From assembly GCA_964291475.2 (NCBI GenBank), contig OZ220071.1, positions 19,104 through 83,103 of the forward strand: a DNA stretch of 64,000 nucleotides, given 5' to 3'. The notes beneath the pieces were generated by a model. The model had not been told where the DNA came from. It made no database searches and was given only the letters and a program-made list of their open reading frames with translations. Each line of letters begins with the position of its first letter. The first letter of the stretch is position 1. The DNA is from DAOUKH01 sp964291475 (GTDB lineage: Bacteria > Chloroflexota > Dehalococcoidia > SHYB01). The position numbers and the translations under genes are program-made. Positions 1 to 8,360 of the stretch are shown here, in pieces.

Positions 1-1079
1 TGGCCGTGGACACCGCCGCCGGCGTTGATCACCACGTCGCGCCCGTAGTCGGCGACGATGCGCGGGGTCAGGCCGGGATGAATCCCCGCCGAGGGGCCGG
101 GGAACGCCGCCGCCGTCCCCGGCATGGGACGGGTGAGGCGGTCGCGGATTGCGTCGGTGTCGGCGTGCGGCAGCGCGACCGTGCCATAGCTGGAGGGGAA
201 GAGGACGACGTCGGCGCCGGCGGCGCGCATCAGCGTGCCGAGGATGACGTGGTAGGCGATGCCGTGGCGCGGCGCGCTGCCGATGGCGCCCGATACCGCT
301 GGATGCGCCACGATGGGCACGCCGACCTCGGGGTCGCGGGCCAGTGCCTCCAGCGTGCCGTAGCCGTAAGCCAGGACGTTGAGCAGGAAGCACGACGCTC
401 CCCGGCGCGCCAAGTCGCGGGCCCGATCGACGATCTCGCCGGCGCGCCCCGTCAGGTTGATCGCGTACAGCGTCTTGTGCCCCGTGGCCGACTCGACGGC
501 GCGGGCCGCTTCGAGGCACCGCTCCAGCCGGCGTTCCGTGGGGCAGGCTTCGAGGTCGGGGAGGATCTCGTCGTCCTTCACCACGTCGGTACCGCCCTCG
601 GCCTGCTCGCGGAACATGGCGGCGAGATCGTCCGGCGTGAGGCCGACGCACGGCTTGAAGATCGACATCACCAGCGGCCGGCCGGCGACGCCCAGCAGGC
701 GACGCATGCCGTCGATGCCGAACCGCGGGCCGGGGAGCGCGGCGGTGAAGCTGGGCGGCAGCTCTAGGTCCATCAGCCGAATCGCGCCGTCCATGCTGAC
801 CTTGCCGAAGACCATGACCAGGAGCGACGCCACGTCGCCCTCGGTGTTCTCCGGCGGGTAGCCGATGGCGACCTCGGCGGTGTGCAGGCCGTCCCGGACA
901 GCGGGCTCGCCCGCGTCGAGGACGCGGCCGCGGTGGCGTTCCAGGCGCTCCAGCCCGCCACGCTCGGTCGGCGTCCAGGTGTCGGTCGTCTGACCCAGGG
1001 CGATGCCGAGCGCCTTCTTCTCCACGTCGAAGGGCTCAGGCGACGAGACAAGATAGGTGGCGCGGATGAGATCGGCCAT
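1..1079 (-). CDS. mtnW: RuBisCO-like protein, probable 2,3-diketo-5-methylthiopentyl-1-phosphate enolase (3' end outside window)
   Basis: About 359 residues are visible, from ATG at 1079 to the window edge. The protein begins MADLIRATYLVSS and contains IFKPCVGLTP and VVKDDEILPD. These are the large-chain RuBisCO-fold positions for the catalytic Lys and for the carbamylated Lys before the metal-binding Asp-Glu. The KDDEIL form is typical of form IV (RuBisCO-like) proteins of the MtnW type, which enolise a methionine-salvage intermediate rather than fix CO2. The acireductone dioxygenase gene lies 39 bases upstream on the same strand and catalyses the later step of that pathway, which supports the assignment. 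A weak GGGAAAG precedes the start. Another RuBisCO-like subfamily acting on a related sugar phosphate cannot be excluded without the C-terminus. Confidence 0.82.
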   Translation of the reverse strand, partial: MADLIRATYLVSSPEPFDVEKKALGIALGQTTDTWTPTERGGLERLERHRGRVLDAGEPAVRDGLHTAEVAIGYPPENTEGDVASLLVMVFGKVSMDGAIRLMDLELPPSFTAALPGPRFGIDGMRRLLGVAGRPLVMSIFKPCVGLTPDDLAAMFREQAEGGTDVVKDDEILPDLEACPTERRLERCLEAARAVESATGHKTLYAINLTGRAGEIVDRARDLARRGASCFLLNVLAYGYGTLEALARDPEVGVPIVAHPAVSGAIGSAPRHGIAYHVILGTLMRAAGADVVLFPSSYGTVALPHADTDAIRDRLTRPMPGTAAAFPGPSAGIHPGLTPRIVADYGRDVVINAGGGVHG

Positions 1080-1118
1080 GGTGCTTTCCCGTTGGAAGGC
1101 GGAACGGAGAGCGGCGGG

Positions 1119-1625
1119 CTAGGACTCGCGGTAATGCGGCGCCCAGCCGCTCATGTCCTTGAAAAGGCGAATGGCTTTGACGTGGCGGGCGTCGGTGAGG
1201 GTGAACCAGTGGTACGTCCCCGCGGGGACGATGATGTAGTCGCCCGCCGAGACCGTCACCGCGAACGGCTCGCCGTCCTCCGGCTCGAAGCCGAAGACGC
1301 CCTCGCCGGCGAAGATGTAGCGCACCTCGTCGTCGTCGTGGTAGTGCGCTTGGTCGAACTTGGCGAGCATCTCCTCGAGTCCCGGCGTCTCCGGGCTCAG
1401 CACGATCATGTCGGCCATGATGTAGCCGCGGGCCTCGTTTTCGCCTTCGAGTCTCGGACGGAAGGCGGCGAGGACCGCGGCCTTCTCGTCGTCGGAAAGC
1501 GCGGTCTTGTCCTGGAGCGCCGCGACCTCAGCCGGGATGGGCCAGGCGTCGTAGGGGATGCCGCGCTCTTGCAGGAAGTCGGGGGCCGCCGCCGTGGCGC
1601 CGGGCGGCGCTTGAATCGCAACCAT
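1119..1625 (-). CDS. mtnD: Acireductone dioxygenase (cupin)
   Basis: This 168-residue cupin contains HYHDDDEVRY (His94, His96, Glu100) and GTYHWF (His139). That is the 3-His/1-Glu metal site of acireductone dioxygenases, which cleave the acireductone of the methionine salvage pathway to the keto acid precursor of methionine plus formate. Length fits the family (about 180). The frame is open further upstream, but ATG at 1625 has a perfect AGGAGG six bases before it, so that start is chosen. It is the first gene of a two-gene minus-strand unit with the RuBisCO-like protein. Whether it carries Fe or Ni, which changes the product in this family, cannot be told from sequence. Confidence 0.88.
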   Translation of the reverse strand: MVAIQAPPGATAAAPDFLQERGIPYDAWPIPAEVAALQDKTALSDDEKAAVLAAFRPRLEGENEARGYIMADMIVLSPETPGLEEMLAKFDQAHYHDDDEVRYIFAGEGVFGFEPEDGEPFAVTVSAGDYIIVPAGTYHWFTLTDARHVKAIRLFKDMSGWAPHYRES

Positions 1626-1749
1626 CTCAGCCTCCTCGTGCGGGCCCCATTTTACTCCCTTGGCCCCCGGTGCGGGCTGTGGCGGCTCTCGAAGCGGCAA
1701 TGGTATAGTGACGGGAGTGCGGAGGGCGGCAGGCTATCCGCGCCACGGT

Positions 1750-1826
1750 GCCAACGTAGCTCAGTCGGTCAGAGCGGGCGCTTCATAAGCGCTAGGTCGC
1801 AGGTTCAAGTCCTGCCGTTGGCACCA
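1750..1826 (+). tRNA. tRNA-Met(CAT)
   Basis: A complete cloverleaf: acceptor GCCAACG pairs with CGTTGGC, D arm GCTC/GAGC, anticodon loop TTCATAA with anticodon CAT, T arm GCAGG-TTCAAGT-CCTGC, discriminator A and an encoded CCA (1824-1826). CAT could also be an Ile tRNA modified to read AUA; elongator Met is the simpler reading. A degenerate copy of its 3' half lies at 24631-24674. Confidence 0.95.
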
Positions 1827-1888
1827 CAACAGCATACGGTCATCCGGCGCCCGGCCCGCAACGGAAGGGGCGCGACAGTTGAACACAC

Positions 1889-1965
1889 GGGCGCTTAGCT
1901 CAGCCGGTTAGAGCGCATCCTTCACACGGATGAGGTCAGTGGTTCGAGTCCACTAGCGCCCACCA
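1889..1965 (+). tRNA. tRNA-Val(CAC)
   Basis: Acceptor GGGCGCT pairs with AGCGCCC, D arm GCTC/GAGC, anticodon stem CATCC/GGATG with loop TTCACAC (anticodon CAC), T arm AGTGG-TTCGAGT-CCACT, discriminator A, encoded CCA. It follows tRNA-Met by 62 bases and probably shares its transcript. A lower-GC gene starts 85 bases downstream. Confidence 0.95.
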
Positions 1966-2050
1966 ACCTCCCAGACGGCCTCCGAGGGGTTGGCACGATG
2001 CAGGTGCCAAAGACTGCTCAGCAGACATTGGAAGGCAGGAGGTAGTACGT

Positions 2051-3097
2051 TTGGACGATTCCTTTGATTCAGCGCAATTTGTAAGAAATGTAGGCGACTC
2101 TCTGGTTGCCGCCTTTGCCAATGCACGGACCGCAACCACACCTGAGCTTGTTGCGAGTGCTATGGAGACGGCAGCCCGCAAGCAACTTGAGCAGATTCTG
2201 CCAAGTGGAGTCGCCGTAGAGACGGGTTGCGTCATCGACACGTACGGAAACACAAGTAGGCAAATGGACGTGATCCTCTTCGAAAGAGACCTCTGCCCTG
2301 TATTTCGAATCAATGACAGCGACCCAAAGGCCGCCTACTATCCGTGCGAAGGTGTGATTGCAGTCGGTGAGATCAAGAGTGTCATCGGAAAGAAGGCGTT
2401 GGAAGACTCATTCGCGAAGATCTCTTCGGTAAAGGCACTCAAGCGAAATTACGAATACCCGAAGTATCCGGACCACAATGGCCGGAAGCTGTTCGGCTAT
2501 CGAAAATACGGCGAGAGATCCGGGGCATTGCGGAACGACCTCATAAACGCAGTAAACTACGGACCAAACAATGCCGAAGCGAGCAAGATCTACGGCTTTG
2601 TCCTCGGAGACAAGGGAGCGGTGAGCGTTGAAACGTTGAAGGGCCACTACTCACGTCTGGTCGACGAGTACGACGACACGTTGTGTCCGAACATCACTAC
2701 CCTGCTCGACGGCACCGTTTTTGATCCTGCCCGCCCGACAGATGGAAGATTCGCCACCTCACTGTCTGCGGAATCGGGGTGGTGTATTCTCGTGAGGAAG
2801 ATATCGAGTCCCTTCTCCGTACTGATTTCGAGACTTCATTCGGCATACAGCTTGGGTGGAACGGCCGAGACCGAGGTGTTCGGAGAGTACTACCTAAAGC
2901 CTCAAGAAGAAGATGTCACCCTCTTGGGGCTGTTGCCCATCAAGGGAAAGTACATCCTTATGGAAGACGTATATGAGGCAGAGGCGTTTCCGGAATCCTC
3001 TTGTTCTTCCTGCGGGCAGAAAATTCGTCACGGAGAGCGTGGGCGCCTGCTCGATGAGAAGCGAGTCATTTGCGCGACGTGCGCCGCCGGCAGGTAG
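2051..3097 (+). CDS. DUF6602-like protein with PD-(D/E)XK nuclease-type core and C-terminal zinc ribbon
   Basis: A 348-residue protein. After an alpha-helical N-terminus it shows SRQMDVILF, then EGVIAVGEIKS about 40 residues later. This D...ExK pattern on adjacent strands is the core of restriction-endonuclease-like folds and is arranged as in the DUF6602 family. The C-terminus has CSSC and CATC 24 residues apart, a likely zinc ribbon. The start is TTG at 2051 with AGGAGG nine bases upstream; no ATG fits as well. Base composition is clearly more AT-rich than the flanking genes, and the gene sits directly behind two tRNA genes, both signs of transfer. Function is unknown; a defence or mobile-element role is only suggested by family and context. 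No methylase or helicase partner is adjacent. Confidence 0.6.
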   Translation: MDDSFDSAQFVRNVGDSLVAAFANARTATTPELVASAMETAARKQLEQILPSGVAVETGCVIDTYGNTSRQMDVILFERDLCPVFRINDSDPKAAYYPCEGVIAVGEIKSVIGKKALEDSFAKISSVKALKRNYEYPKYPDHNGRKLFGYRKYGERSGALRNDLINAVNYGPNNAEASKIYGFVLGDKGAVSVETLKGHYSRLVDEYDDTLCPNITTLLDGTVFDPARPTDGRFATSLSAESGWCILVRKISSPFSVLISRLHSAYSLGGTAETEVFGEYYLKPQEEDVTLLGLLPIKGKYILMEDVYEAEAFPESSCSSCGQKIRHGERGRLLDEKRVICATCAAGR

Positions 3098-3357
3098 ACT
3101 AGGGCATCCTAATCACGTGCCGAAGGTGGTACCGGCTAGCCCCCAGAATAGAATTACAGAGTTCCCAACCACAACTCGAACACGGTTCTGTCTATCGTCA
3201 AAATAGGCCCACCATTTACGCTGAAGATGGGGTGGACTGACATTCTTCAGCTCGGACTATCCACTGGAACGCACCGGGGACAGTGGGCCGTTTACATGGT
3301 TTCCCGCAAGGTCGCCGCGGCCGGAACACGAGCGTGAGGCGAGGGGGGAGGGGTTGA

Positions 3358-4647
3358 TTGCAGATCAAAGACCTAGTCATTGACGATAGCGAGCGGGGCA
3401 TCTTCCGCTATCACCGCTCTGCTTTGACTTCGGCGGCCATCCTCGAATTGGAGCGGGCCCGCGTATTCGACCGCTGCTGGCTGTATGTGGGTCACGAATC
3501 AGAAGTTGAGAATCCGGGCGATTACCGCCGGAGGAAGGTGGCGGGCCGTCCGTTGTTCTTCGTCAGGGGTAAGGACAACCAAGTGAGGGTGTTCTTGAAT
3601 ACTTGCCCACACCGCGGCGCCCTGATATGCCGCCACGATGAGGGTAACGCCAAGATATTTCAGTGCTTCTACCACGCTTGGACCTTCGATGCGGAAGGAG
3701 AACTCCTGGGGGCGCCCGACGCCGCGGGCTATAGCGAGCAGTTCGACTGGGCGGACATGGGGCTGAGACCGCCTCCCCGAGTGGACGGCTACCGGGGCTT
3801 CATCTTCGTCAGCTTCAACCAAGACGTTGAAGACCTCTCCACCTACCTTGCCGGGGCCAAGGAGTACATCGATCTCATAGCCGATCAGTCTGAGTTGGGC
3901 ATGAAGATAAGCCGCGGCTCTCACCAGTACTCGGTACGGTCAAATTGGAAATTGCTGAGTGAGAACGGCATCGACGGCTACCATCTTTCGCGAGTGCACA
4001 GGACCTATTTCGACTTCCTTGATGAGCTGAGCACAGAGGTCTCGAAAGCTGACCTGCTGGAAGGTTGGCAGCCTGGAAGGGTCTGGTCTTTGGGGAACGG
4101 CCACGCGGTGGGAGTAGGCCGCGCGTCGACTGGCCGTACCGTCGCTCAGTGGCATCCCCACCTGGGGGAAGACACCAGGGAAGAGATTCAGAGAATTCGC
4201 GAGCGGCTGGTTGAGCGGTTCGGGGAAGAGCGGGCCTTCCGAATGGCCGACAATAACCGCTATCTCCTGATCTATCCCAACCTCTTCATCCACGATTTTG
4301 TCTACACCACCATCAGGGTCTACTGGCCTACTTCGCCGGAGAGGTCGGAAGTAACCGGCTGGAGCCTCGTCCCTAGTGAACTCAGCTCGAGCTTGCTGGC
4401 CCGCCGGTTGGACAACATGCTCACTTTCGCGGGCCCAGGCGGCTTCGCCAATCCGGACGACGTAGAAGCGATCGAATCGTGCCAGGCCGGCTTTCAAGCC
4501 GGCGGCGTGGAGTGGTCCGACATCTCCCGCGGCATGCACCGCCAAGCCTTGAGTTCCGATGAGTTGCAGATGCGGGCATTCTGGCGGCAATGGCATGGTC
4601 ACATGATGGAACTGGACAAGGTCGAGACGGCAGACCGGGCCCTCTGA
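3358..4647 (+). CDS. Rieske non-heme iron ring-hydroxylating dioxygenase, alpha subunit
   Basis: The 429-residue catalytic subunit has a Rieske [2Fe-2S] site formed by CPHRGAL (Cys83, His85) and CFYHAWTF (Cys103, His106). The mononuclear iron site is NGIDGYHLSRVH (His209, His214), with Asp206 as the residue that links neighbouring subunits electronically. This is the classic alpha subunit that inserts O2 into an aromatic or related ring. The start is TTG at 3358 behind GGGGAGG. The beta subunit gene follows after 18 bases. No ferredoxin or reductase gene lies nearby, so electrons must come from proteins encoded elsewhere. The substrate cannot be predicted. The 260 bases upstream show no gene. 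Confidence 0.88.
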   Translation: MQIKDLVIDDSERGIFRYHRSALTSAAILELERARVFDRCWLYVGHESEVENPGDYRRRKVAGRPLFFVRGKDNQVRVFLNTCPHRGALICRHDEGNAKIFQCFYHAWTFDAEGELLGAPDAAGYSEQFDWADMGLRPPPRVDGYRGFIFVSFNQDVEDLSTYLAGAKEYIDLIADQSELGMKISRGSHQYSVRSNWKLLSENGIDGYHLSRVHRTYFDFLDELSTEVSKADLLEGWQPGRVWSLGNGHAVGVGRASTGRTVAQWHPHLGEDTREEIQRIRERLVERFGEERAFRMADNNRYLLIYPNLFIHDFVYTTIRVYWPTSPERSEVTGWSLVPSELSSSLLARRLDNMLTFAGPGGFANPDDVEAIESCQAGFQAGGVEWSDISRGMHRQALSSDELQMRAFWRQWHGHMMELDKVETADRAL

Positions 4648-4665
4648 AGTGAAGGTGGTTGAGAG

Positions 4666-5160
4666 ATGCAAACAAGCCAACCCCGCTCCCTCAGAGAAGA
4701 AGTGGAGGACTTTCTCTACGAAGAAGCGGCATTGCTGGACGAGTGGCGATTGGACGAGTGGGCGGCCCTCTTTACCGAGGACGCCAGATACGTGGTCCCC
4801 ACCACCGACCTGCCTGAAGGTGATCCCGGGCGGGACCTCGCATTCATCGACGATGACATCGTGCGTATTCGGGGCAGGGTGAAGCGCTTGAAAAGCCGCC
4901 ACGCCCACCGAGAGTATCCATCGTCCCGCACGCGGCGTTTCATCAGCAATGTTCGGGTCAAGGAGGCAAGCGGCACGAGCGTTGCAGTGACCGCCAATGC
5001 CCTGGTGTACCGCTTCCGTAGCGGCGAGAGCGCCCCCTACGTCGGTCGCTACGAGTACACGCTGAGGCGCGTCGACGGAGGCTTCAGAATCAGCTACCGG
5101 CGGGCGGTGTTGGGCCACGAATCCCTTACCCAACACGGAGCGGTGAGTATTGTCTTCTAG
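4666..5160 (+). CDS. Ring-hydroxylating dioxygenase, beta subunit (SnoaL/NTF2 fold)
   Basis: A 164-residue protein of the small-subunit family: an N-terminal helix with EEVEDFLYEEAALLDEW, then the FTEDARYVVP motif, and a C-terminal stretch with RRVDGGFRISYRRAVL. It resembles benzoate/biphenyl-type dioxygenase beta subunits, which stabilise the alpha3beta3 hexamer and shape the active site without binding iron. ATG at 4666 is preceded by GAAGGTGG. Its position 18 bases behind the alpha subunit makes the pair an operon. Length is normal for the family. Confidence 0.85.
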   Translation: MQTSQPRSLREEVEDFLYEEAALLDEWRLDEWAALFTEDARYVVPTTDLPEGDPGRDLAFIDDDIVRIRGRVKRLKSRHAHREYPSSRTRRFISNVRVKEASGTSVAVTANALVYRFRSGESAPYVGRYEYTLRRVDGGFRISYRRAVLGHESLTQHGAVSIVF

Positions 5161-5337
5161 GCTCGAAGGCCGCTATTCAACGCGGCAGAGGGTGAAGGTC
5201 TGGGGCGATCGTGAGTACCTATCCAGGGTTGCCCGATCCCTCAGCGATTCCAGTTCCCGCCGTTGTGGCATTACCGGTAACCGTCGCGAAGCAGTAAGAT
5301 GTGGCGTCGTAGAGCTACCTCTAGAAGAGGAGAACGA

Positions 5338-5658
5338 ATGAGAGACGCAGAATCCCCTGCGAACGCTCGGGGAAGGGAGACGGGGGCGAGTCCCCGCCGA
5401 CCACGCGCCTAAGAGACGGCCCGCCTCGGCAAGGAGATATACGAACGCGACATCCGCAGTCGGGTCGAGGCGGATCACCAGGGCGAGGTCGTCGCCATCG
5501 ACGTTGAGAGCGGCCGCTGGGCTGTCGGCGACAACGCAATTGCCGCGACGGACCAACTGCGGGCGCAGCGGCCTGACGCTATTGACGTCTGGCTGATGCG
5601 GGTCGGGCACCGGACACTGTATCGCTTCGGGGGCGGCTCCCTGCGGAGGACCGGTTGA
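5338..5658 (+). pseudogene. Small protein partnered with the clan AA protease, interrupted by an in-frame TAA
   Basis: An ATG at 5338 with a good AGAGGAG site opens a frame of 24 codons to TAA at 5410-5412. The same frame then continues without another stop to TGA at 5656-5658. The downstream part reads ETARLGKEIYERDIRS and ends near LYRFGGGSLRRTG. It looks like the small acidic protein (about 80-100 residues) often encoded directly before DTGF-type aspartic proteases. The downstream part has no ATG, GTG or TTG near its beginning, so the nonsense codon probably kills the gene. Readthrough or a sequencing error are alternatives. Its stop overlaps the TTG start of the next gene. Confidence 0.55.
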
Positions 5659-6026
5659 TAGAGGGCGTAGTGAACGCCAACCTCGAAGCCGTCGTAACCG
5701 TTCCCTTGCAGGGCCCAGCAGGGCAGACGCAGGAAGTCGAGGCCGTGATCGATACCGGCTTCAACGGCTACCTGACATTGCCCCCGGCGGTGGTGGCGGA
5801 CTTGGGACTGCCTGTGGTGGGTGAGGCTGAGGCGGTCCTGGCCGATGGCGGCGAGGCCGTCTTCGACGTGTACGGCGCTACCGTGCTCTGGGACGGCCAA
5901 CCGAGATTCGTCGAAAGCGGATCTGTAGGCATTGACCCTCTGGTGGGCATGGCCCTGCTCGACGGGCACGACCTGAACATCGAGGTCGAGCGCGGGGGCC
6001 GCGTCGTGATTGAGCCTAGGACGTAG
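5655..6026 (+). CDS. Clan AA (retropepsin-like) aspartic protease, DTGF type
   Basis: A 123-residue single-domain protein with the catalytic motif VIDTGFNGYLTLP (Asp33), followed by a beta-rich body and the GIDPLVGMALLDGHDL segment. This layout matches the small bacterial DTGF clan AA proteases, which supply one Asp per chain and so should act as dimers. The start is taken as TTG at 5655, overlapping the stop of the upstream frame as TTGA, the usual coupling for this gene pair. Cellular role is unknown. The upstream partner carries a stop codon, so the pair may be decaying. Confidence 0.7.
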   Translation: MIEGVVNANLEAVVTVPLQGPAGQTQEVEAVIDTGFNGYLTLPPAVVADLGLPVVGEAEAVLADGGEAVFDVYGATVLWDGQPRFVESGSVGIDPLVGMALLDGHDLNIEVERGGRVVIEPRT

Positions 6027-6160
6027 GCGGGCGCCGTTCTGCCGGCGGCAAATGGGCCCACCTGAGATAGCTGACGTACCTGCCGCGGCGCCGTGAGGCA
6101 TTTGGGCAGGAATGCGGGCCCAGGGCAGCAACCGGCCCTCCGAGGCTAGGGAGGAGAGCG

Positions 6161-7573
6161 ATGGCCGAAGTTGGGCCGGGCTACGACCTGCGGACGTACG
6201 AGCCCCTGACGTTCCACGACGCCGCTCGGCGGTTTGAGAGCGGCGGCGACACTCCCCGCGACTTCCTTGAACGCTGCCTGGCGACCATCGCGGAGCGGGA
6301 CCCGGTGGTCCAGGCCTTCGCGCACCTCAACCCGGACTTGGCCCGCGCCGCGGCGGACGCGAGCACGGCGCGCTGGGCCGCGGGCGAGCCGCTGTCCGCG
6401 ATCGATGGCATGCCGGTAGGGATCAAGGACCTCCTCGAGACGAAGGACATGCCGACCGAGTACGGCTGCGAGGCGTTCCGCGGGAACTTCCCCAAGCGGG
6501 ACAACCCGGCCGTCTGGGCCCTTCGGCAGGCGGGCGCGGTGGTCCTGGGGAAAACGGTCACGGCCGAGCTGGGGGGCTGGCACCCCGGACCGACGACCAA
6601 CCCGTTCGATCCACGGCGCACGCCCGGGGGTTCCTCGTCCGGTTCGGCCGCGGCGGTCGCGGCGCGGATGCTTCCGGCGGCGCTTGGCTCCCAGGTGGCC
6701 GGTTCGATCATCAGGCCCGCCGGCTTCTGCGGGAACGTCGCCCTCAAGCCGACGCAGGGCGGCATCAACCGCGGCGAGCGGCAGGCGACGAGCATGAGCA
6801 CCCACGGCGTCCATGCGGGCTGCGTCGAGGATATGTGGCAGGTCGCCATCGAAATCGCGCGGCGCGTGGGAGGCGATCGCGGATGGCCCGGATTGAACGG
6901 CCCTTCTACCACTCCCGCGCCACGCAAGCCGGAGCGGCTGATCGTCCTGGAGACTCAGGGCTGGCATGACTTGGACGAATCCAGCAAGGCGGGCTTCTCG
7001 TCGGTCCTCGATCAGTTGCGCGAGCTTGGGGTCCAATGCCTGGGCCGGCGGGACAACCCCTTGGTCGAGTCGCTGGAGCGGGCCATCGGCGATGCTCGCG
7101 ACGTGTGCAACGCGATCACGGGCTGGGAAAACCGCTGGGCGACGCGGAACCTGGTCGATCAGCACCCGGACGGCGTCAGCGAGCGGGCAAAGGCCGTGCT
7201 TGCCCAGGCGGAGGCGATGTCGGTCGACGACTATCGGGCGGCGCTGCTCGCCCGCCGGGCCGCGCAAGACGCGCACGCGGCGCTCGCCGGGTCTGCCGAC
7301 GCAATCATCACGCTCTCGTGTCCCGGGCCCGCTCACCTCTGGTCCGGCGATGAGCCGGGCGCTCCGCTCGTTCCGCTCCCAACGGGCGATCCGGTGTTCA
7401 ACTTCCCAAGCTCGATGCTGTTCGCCCCGGCCGTGGGCATGCCGCTGATGAGCGTCGGCGGTATGCCCGTCGGCGTGCAGGTCTTCGGCCGGCCGCACCA
7501 AGATGCCGAGATGGCGGGCATCGCCCGCTGGGTGCTCGGAGCCGTGGCGCCGGTCACCGTCGACAACTGCTGA
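6161..7573 (+). CDS. Amidase signature family hydrolase
   Basis: A 470-residue protein with the Ser-cisSer-Lys apparatus: VGIKDLLE (Lys89), GGSSSGSAAAVAA (156-167) and GSQVAGSIIRPAGFCG (nucleophile Ser182). Family members hydrolyse amide bonds in compounds such as acetamides, aryl amides or allophanate. GatA is unlikely, since no gatB or gatC is present. The nucleophile loop reads VAGSIIRP where most relatives have TGGSIRxP, so one glycine is changed. ATG at 6161 has a GGAGGAG site. It stands alone, between the protease gene and a convergent toxin-antitoxin pair. Substrate unknown. Confidence 0.83.
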   Translation: MAEVGPGYDLRTYEPLTFHDAARRFESGGDTPRDFLERCLATIAERDPVVQAFAHLNPDLARAAADASTARWAAGEPLSAIDGMPVGIKDLLETKDMPTEYGCEAFRGNFPKRDNPAVWALRQAGAVVLGKTVTAELGGWHPGPTTNPFDPRRTPGGSSSGSAAAVAARMLPAALGSQVAGSIIRPAGFCGNVALKPTQGGINRGERQATSMSTHGVHAGCVEDMWQVAIEIARRVGGDRGWPGLNGPSTTPAPRKPERLIVLETQGWHDLDESSKAGFSSVLDQLRELGVQCLGRRDNPLVESLERAIGDARDVCNAITGWENRWATRNLVDQHPDGVSERAKAVLAQAEAMSVDDYRAALLARRAAQDAHAALAGSADAIITLSCPGPAHLWSGDEPGAPLVPLPTGDPVFNFPSSMLFAPAVGMPLMSVGGMPVGVQVFGRPHQDAEMAGIARWVLGAVAPVTVDNC

Positions 7574-7603
7574 GCAGTCACCGCGAAGCATCGCGGGCGA
7601 TTC

Positions 7604-7900
7604 CTACGCAGTGGGCAGGGGCTGGTAGCGCTCGACCCGTATCCTGTCTTCACCCTTGCGAGCTTGAGCCAGATCGTACGCAGTCTGACGGCTCAGCCAG
7701 AAATCAGCACTGGACCATCCGGCCTTCTCCAGGCGAATGGCCATGTCGGGCGAGATTGCCGCGTGACCGTTCAATAGCCGCGACAGCGTATGGCGGGCAA
7801 CTCCGAGAACCTCCGCTGCCTCGGTCACGCTCAGGCCGAGAGGGTCCAAGCAGTTCTCTCTGACGCTGCGACCCGGATGGGGCGGATTCTTCATAGGCAT
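7604..7900 (-). CDS. higA: HigA-family antitoxin (XRE helix-turn-helix)
   Basis: A 98-residue HigA-type addiction antidote: MKNPPHPGRSVRENCLDPLG is the typical opening, followed by the helix-turn-helix LSVTEAAEVLGVARHTLSRLLNG. Such proteins bind the toxin and repress the shared promoter. ATG at 7900 follows GGAGAG; a GTG at 7915 that overlaps the toxin stop as TAGTG is an alternative start. The gene lies just downstream of the toxin on the same strand, the usual toxin-first order of higBA. Confidence 0.88.
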   Translation of the reverse strand: MPMKNPPHPGRSVRENCLDPLGLSVTEAAEVLGVARHTLSRLLNGHAAISPDMAIRLEKAGWSSADFWLSRQTAYDLAQARKGEDRIRVERYQPLPTA

Positions 7901-7914
7901 GGACTCTCTCCGCA

Positions 7915-8193
7915 CTAGTGGTAATCGACGAGATCAACGTCGTACACATCGCCGGCTTCGAACCTAAAGGTGATCCGCCAGTTGCCGGCAATCGAAATGC
8001 TCCACAATCCTCTTCGGTCTCCTCTGAGTGGATGCAGTCTGTATCCTGGCAGATCGAGATCGCTCGGCTTGCCGGCAGCATCCAGGTCTGCCAAAGCGAG
8101 AGTGATCCGGTCCAATTGGTCGGCTGCTACCCTGCTGGGATCGTCTCGCTCATAGAGTCGCCTCAATCCTCGATGGCGAAACGAACGGATCAT
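7915..8193 (-). CDS. higB: HigB-family toxin (RelE-like mRNA interferase)
   Basis: A 92-residue protein starting MIRSFRHRGLRRLYE, with LHPLRGDRRGLWSI, NWRITFRFE and the terminal VDLVDYH. This closely follows the HigB/RelE-superfamily pattern of small ribosome-dependent mRNA endonucleases. The frame is open further upstream, but MIRSF at 8193 matches the family start. Its stop lies 14 bases before the antitoxin ATG. The basic and His residues of the active site are retained, so the module may be functional. Confidence 0.86.
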   Translation of the reverse strand: MIRSFRHRGLRRLYERDDPSRVAADQLDRITLALADLDAAGKPSDLDLPGYRLHPLRGDRRGLWSISIAGNWRITFRFEAGDVYDVDLVDYH

Positions 8194-8360
8194 GAAGTGA
8201 TTGTACCGTGTGCCGGTATAGCTATCAACGCCAAGCCTGCCGCACGCTGACATCAGAACCCTCTCCGGCCCGCTTGGTGCCGGGGTCGCTCGCCGGGAGC
8301 GGGAGCCTGCGCTAGAGTAGGGCGGGCTGTTGGACTGAAGCCCCGCCCCCCGCGACGCAC

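Noticed and set aside
5150..5341. Short open frame between the dioxygenase beta gene and the protease pair
   Set aside because: No ribosome site, no similarity, Ser/Arg-rich; looks non-coding.
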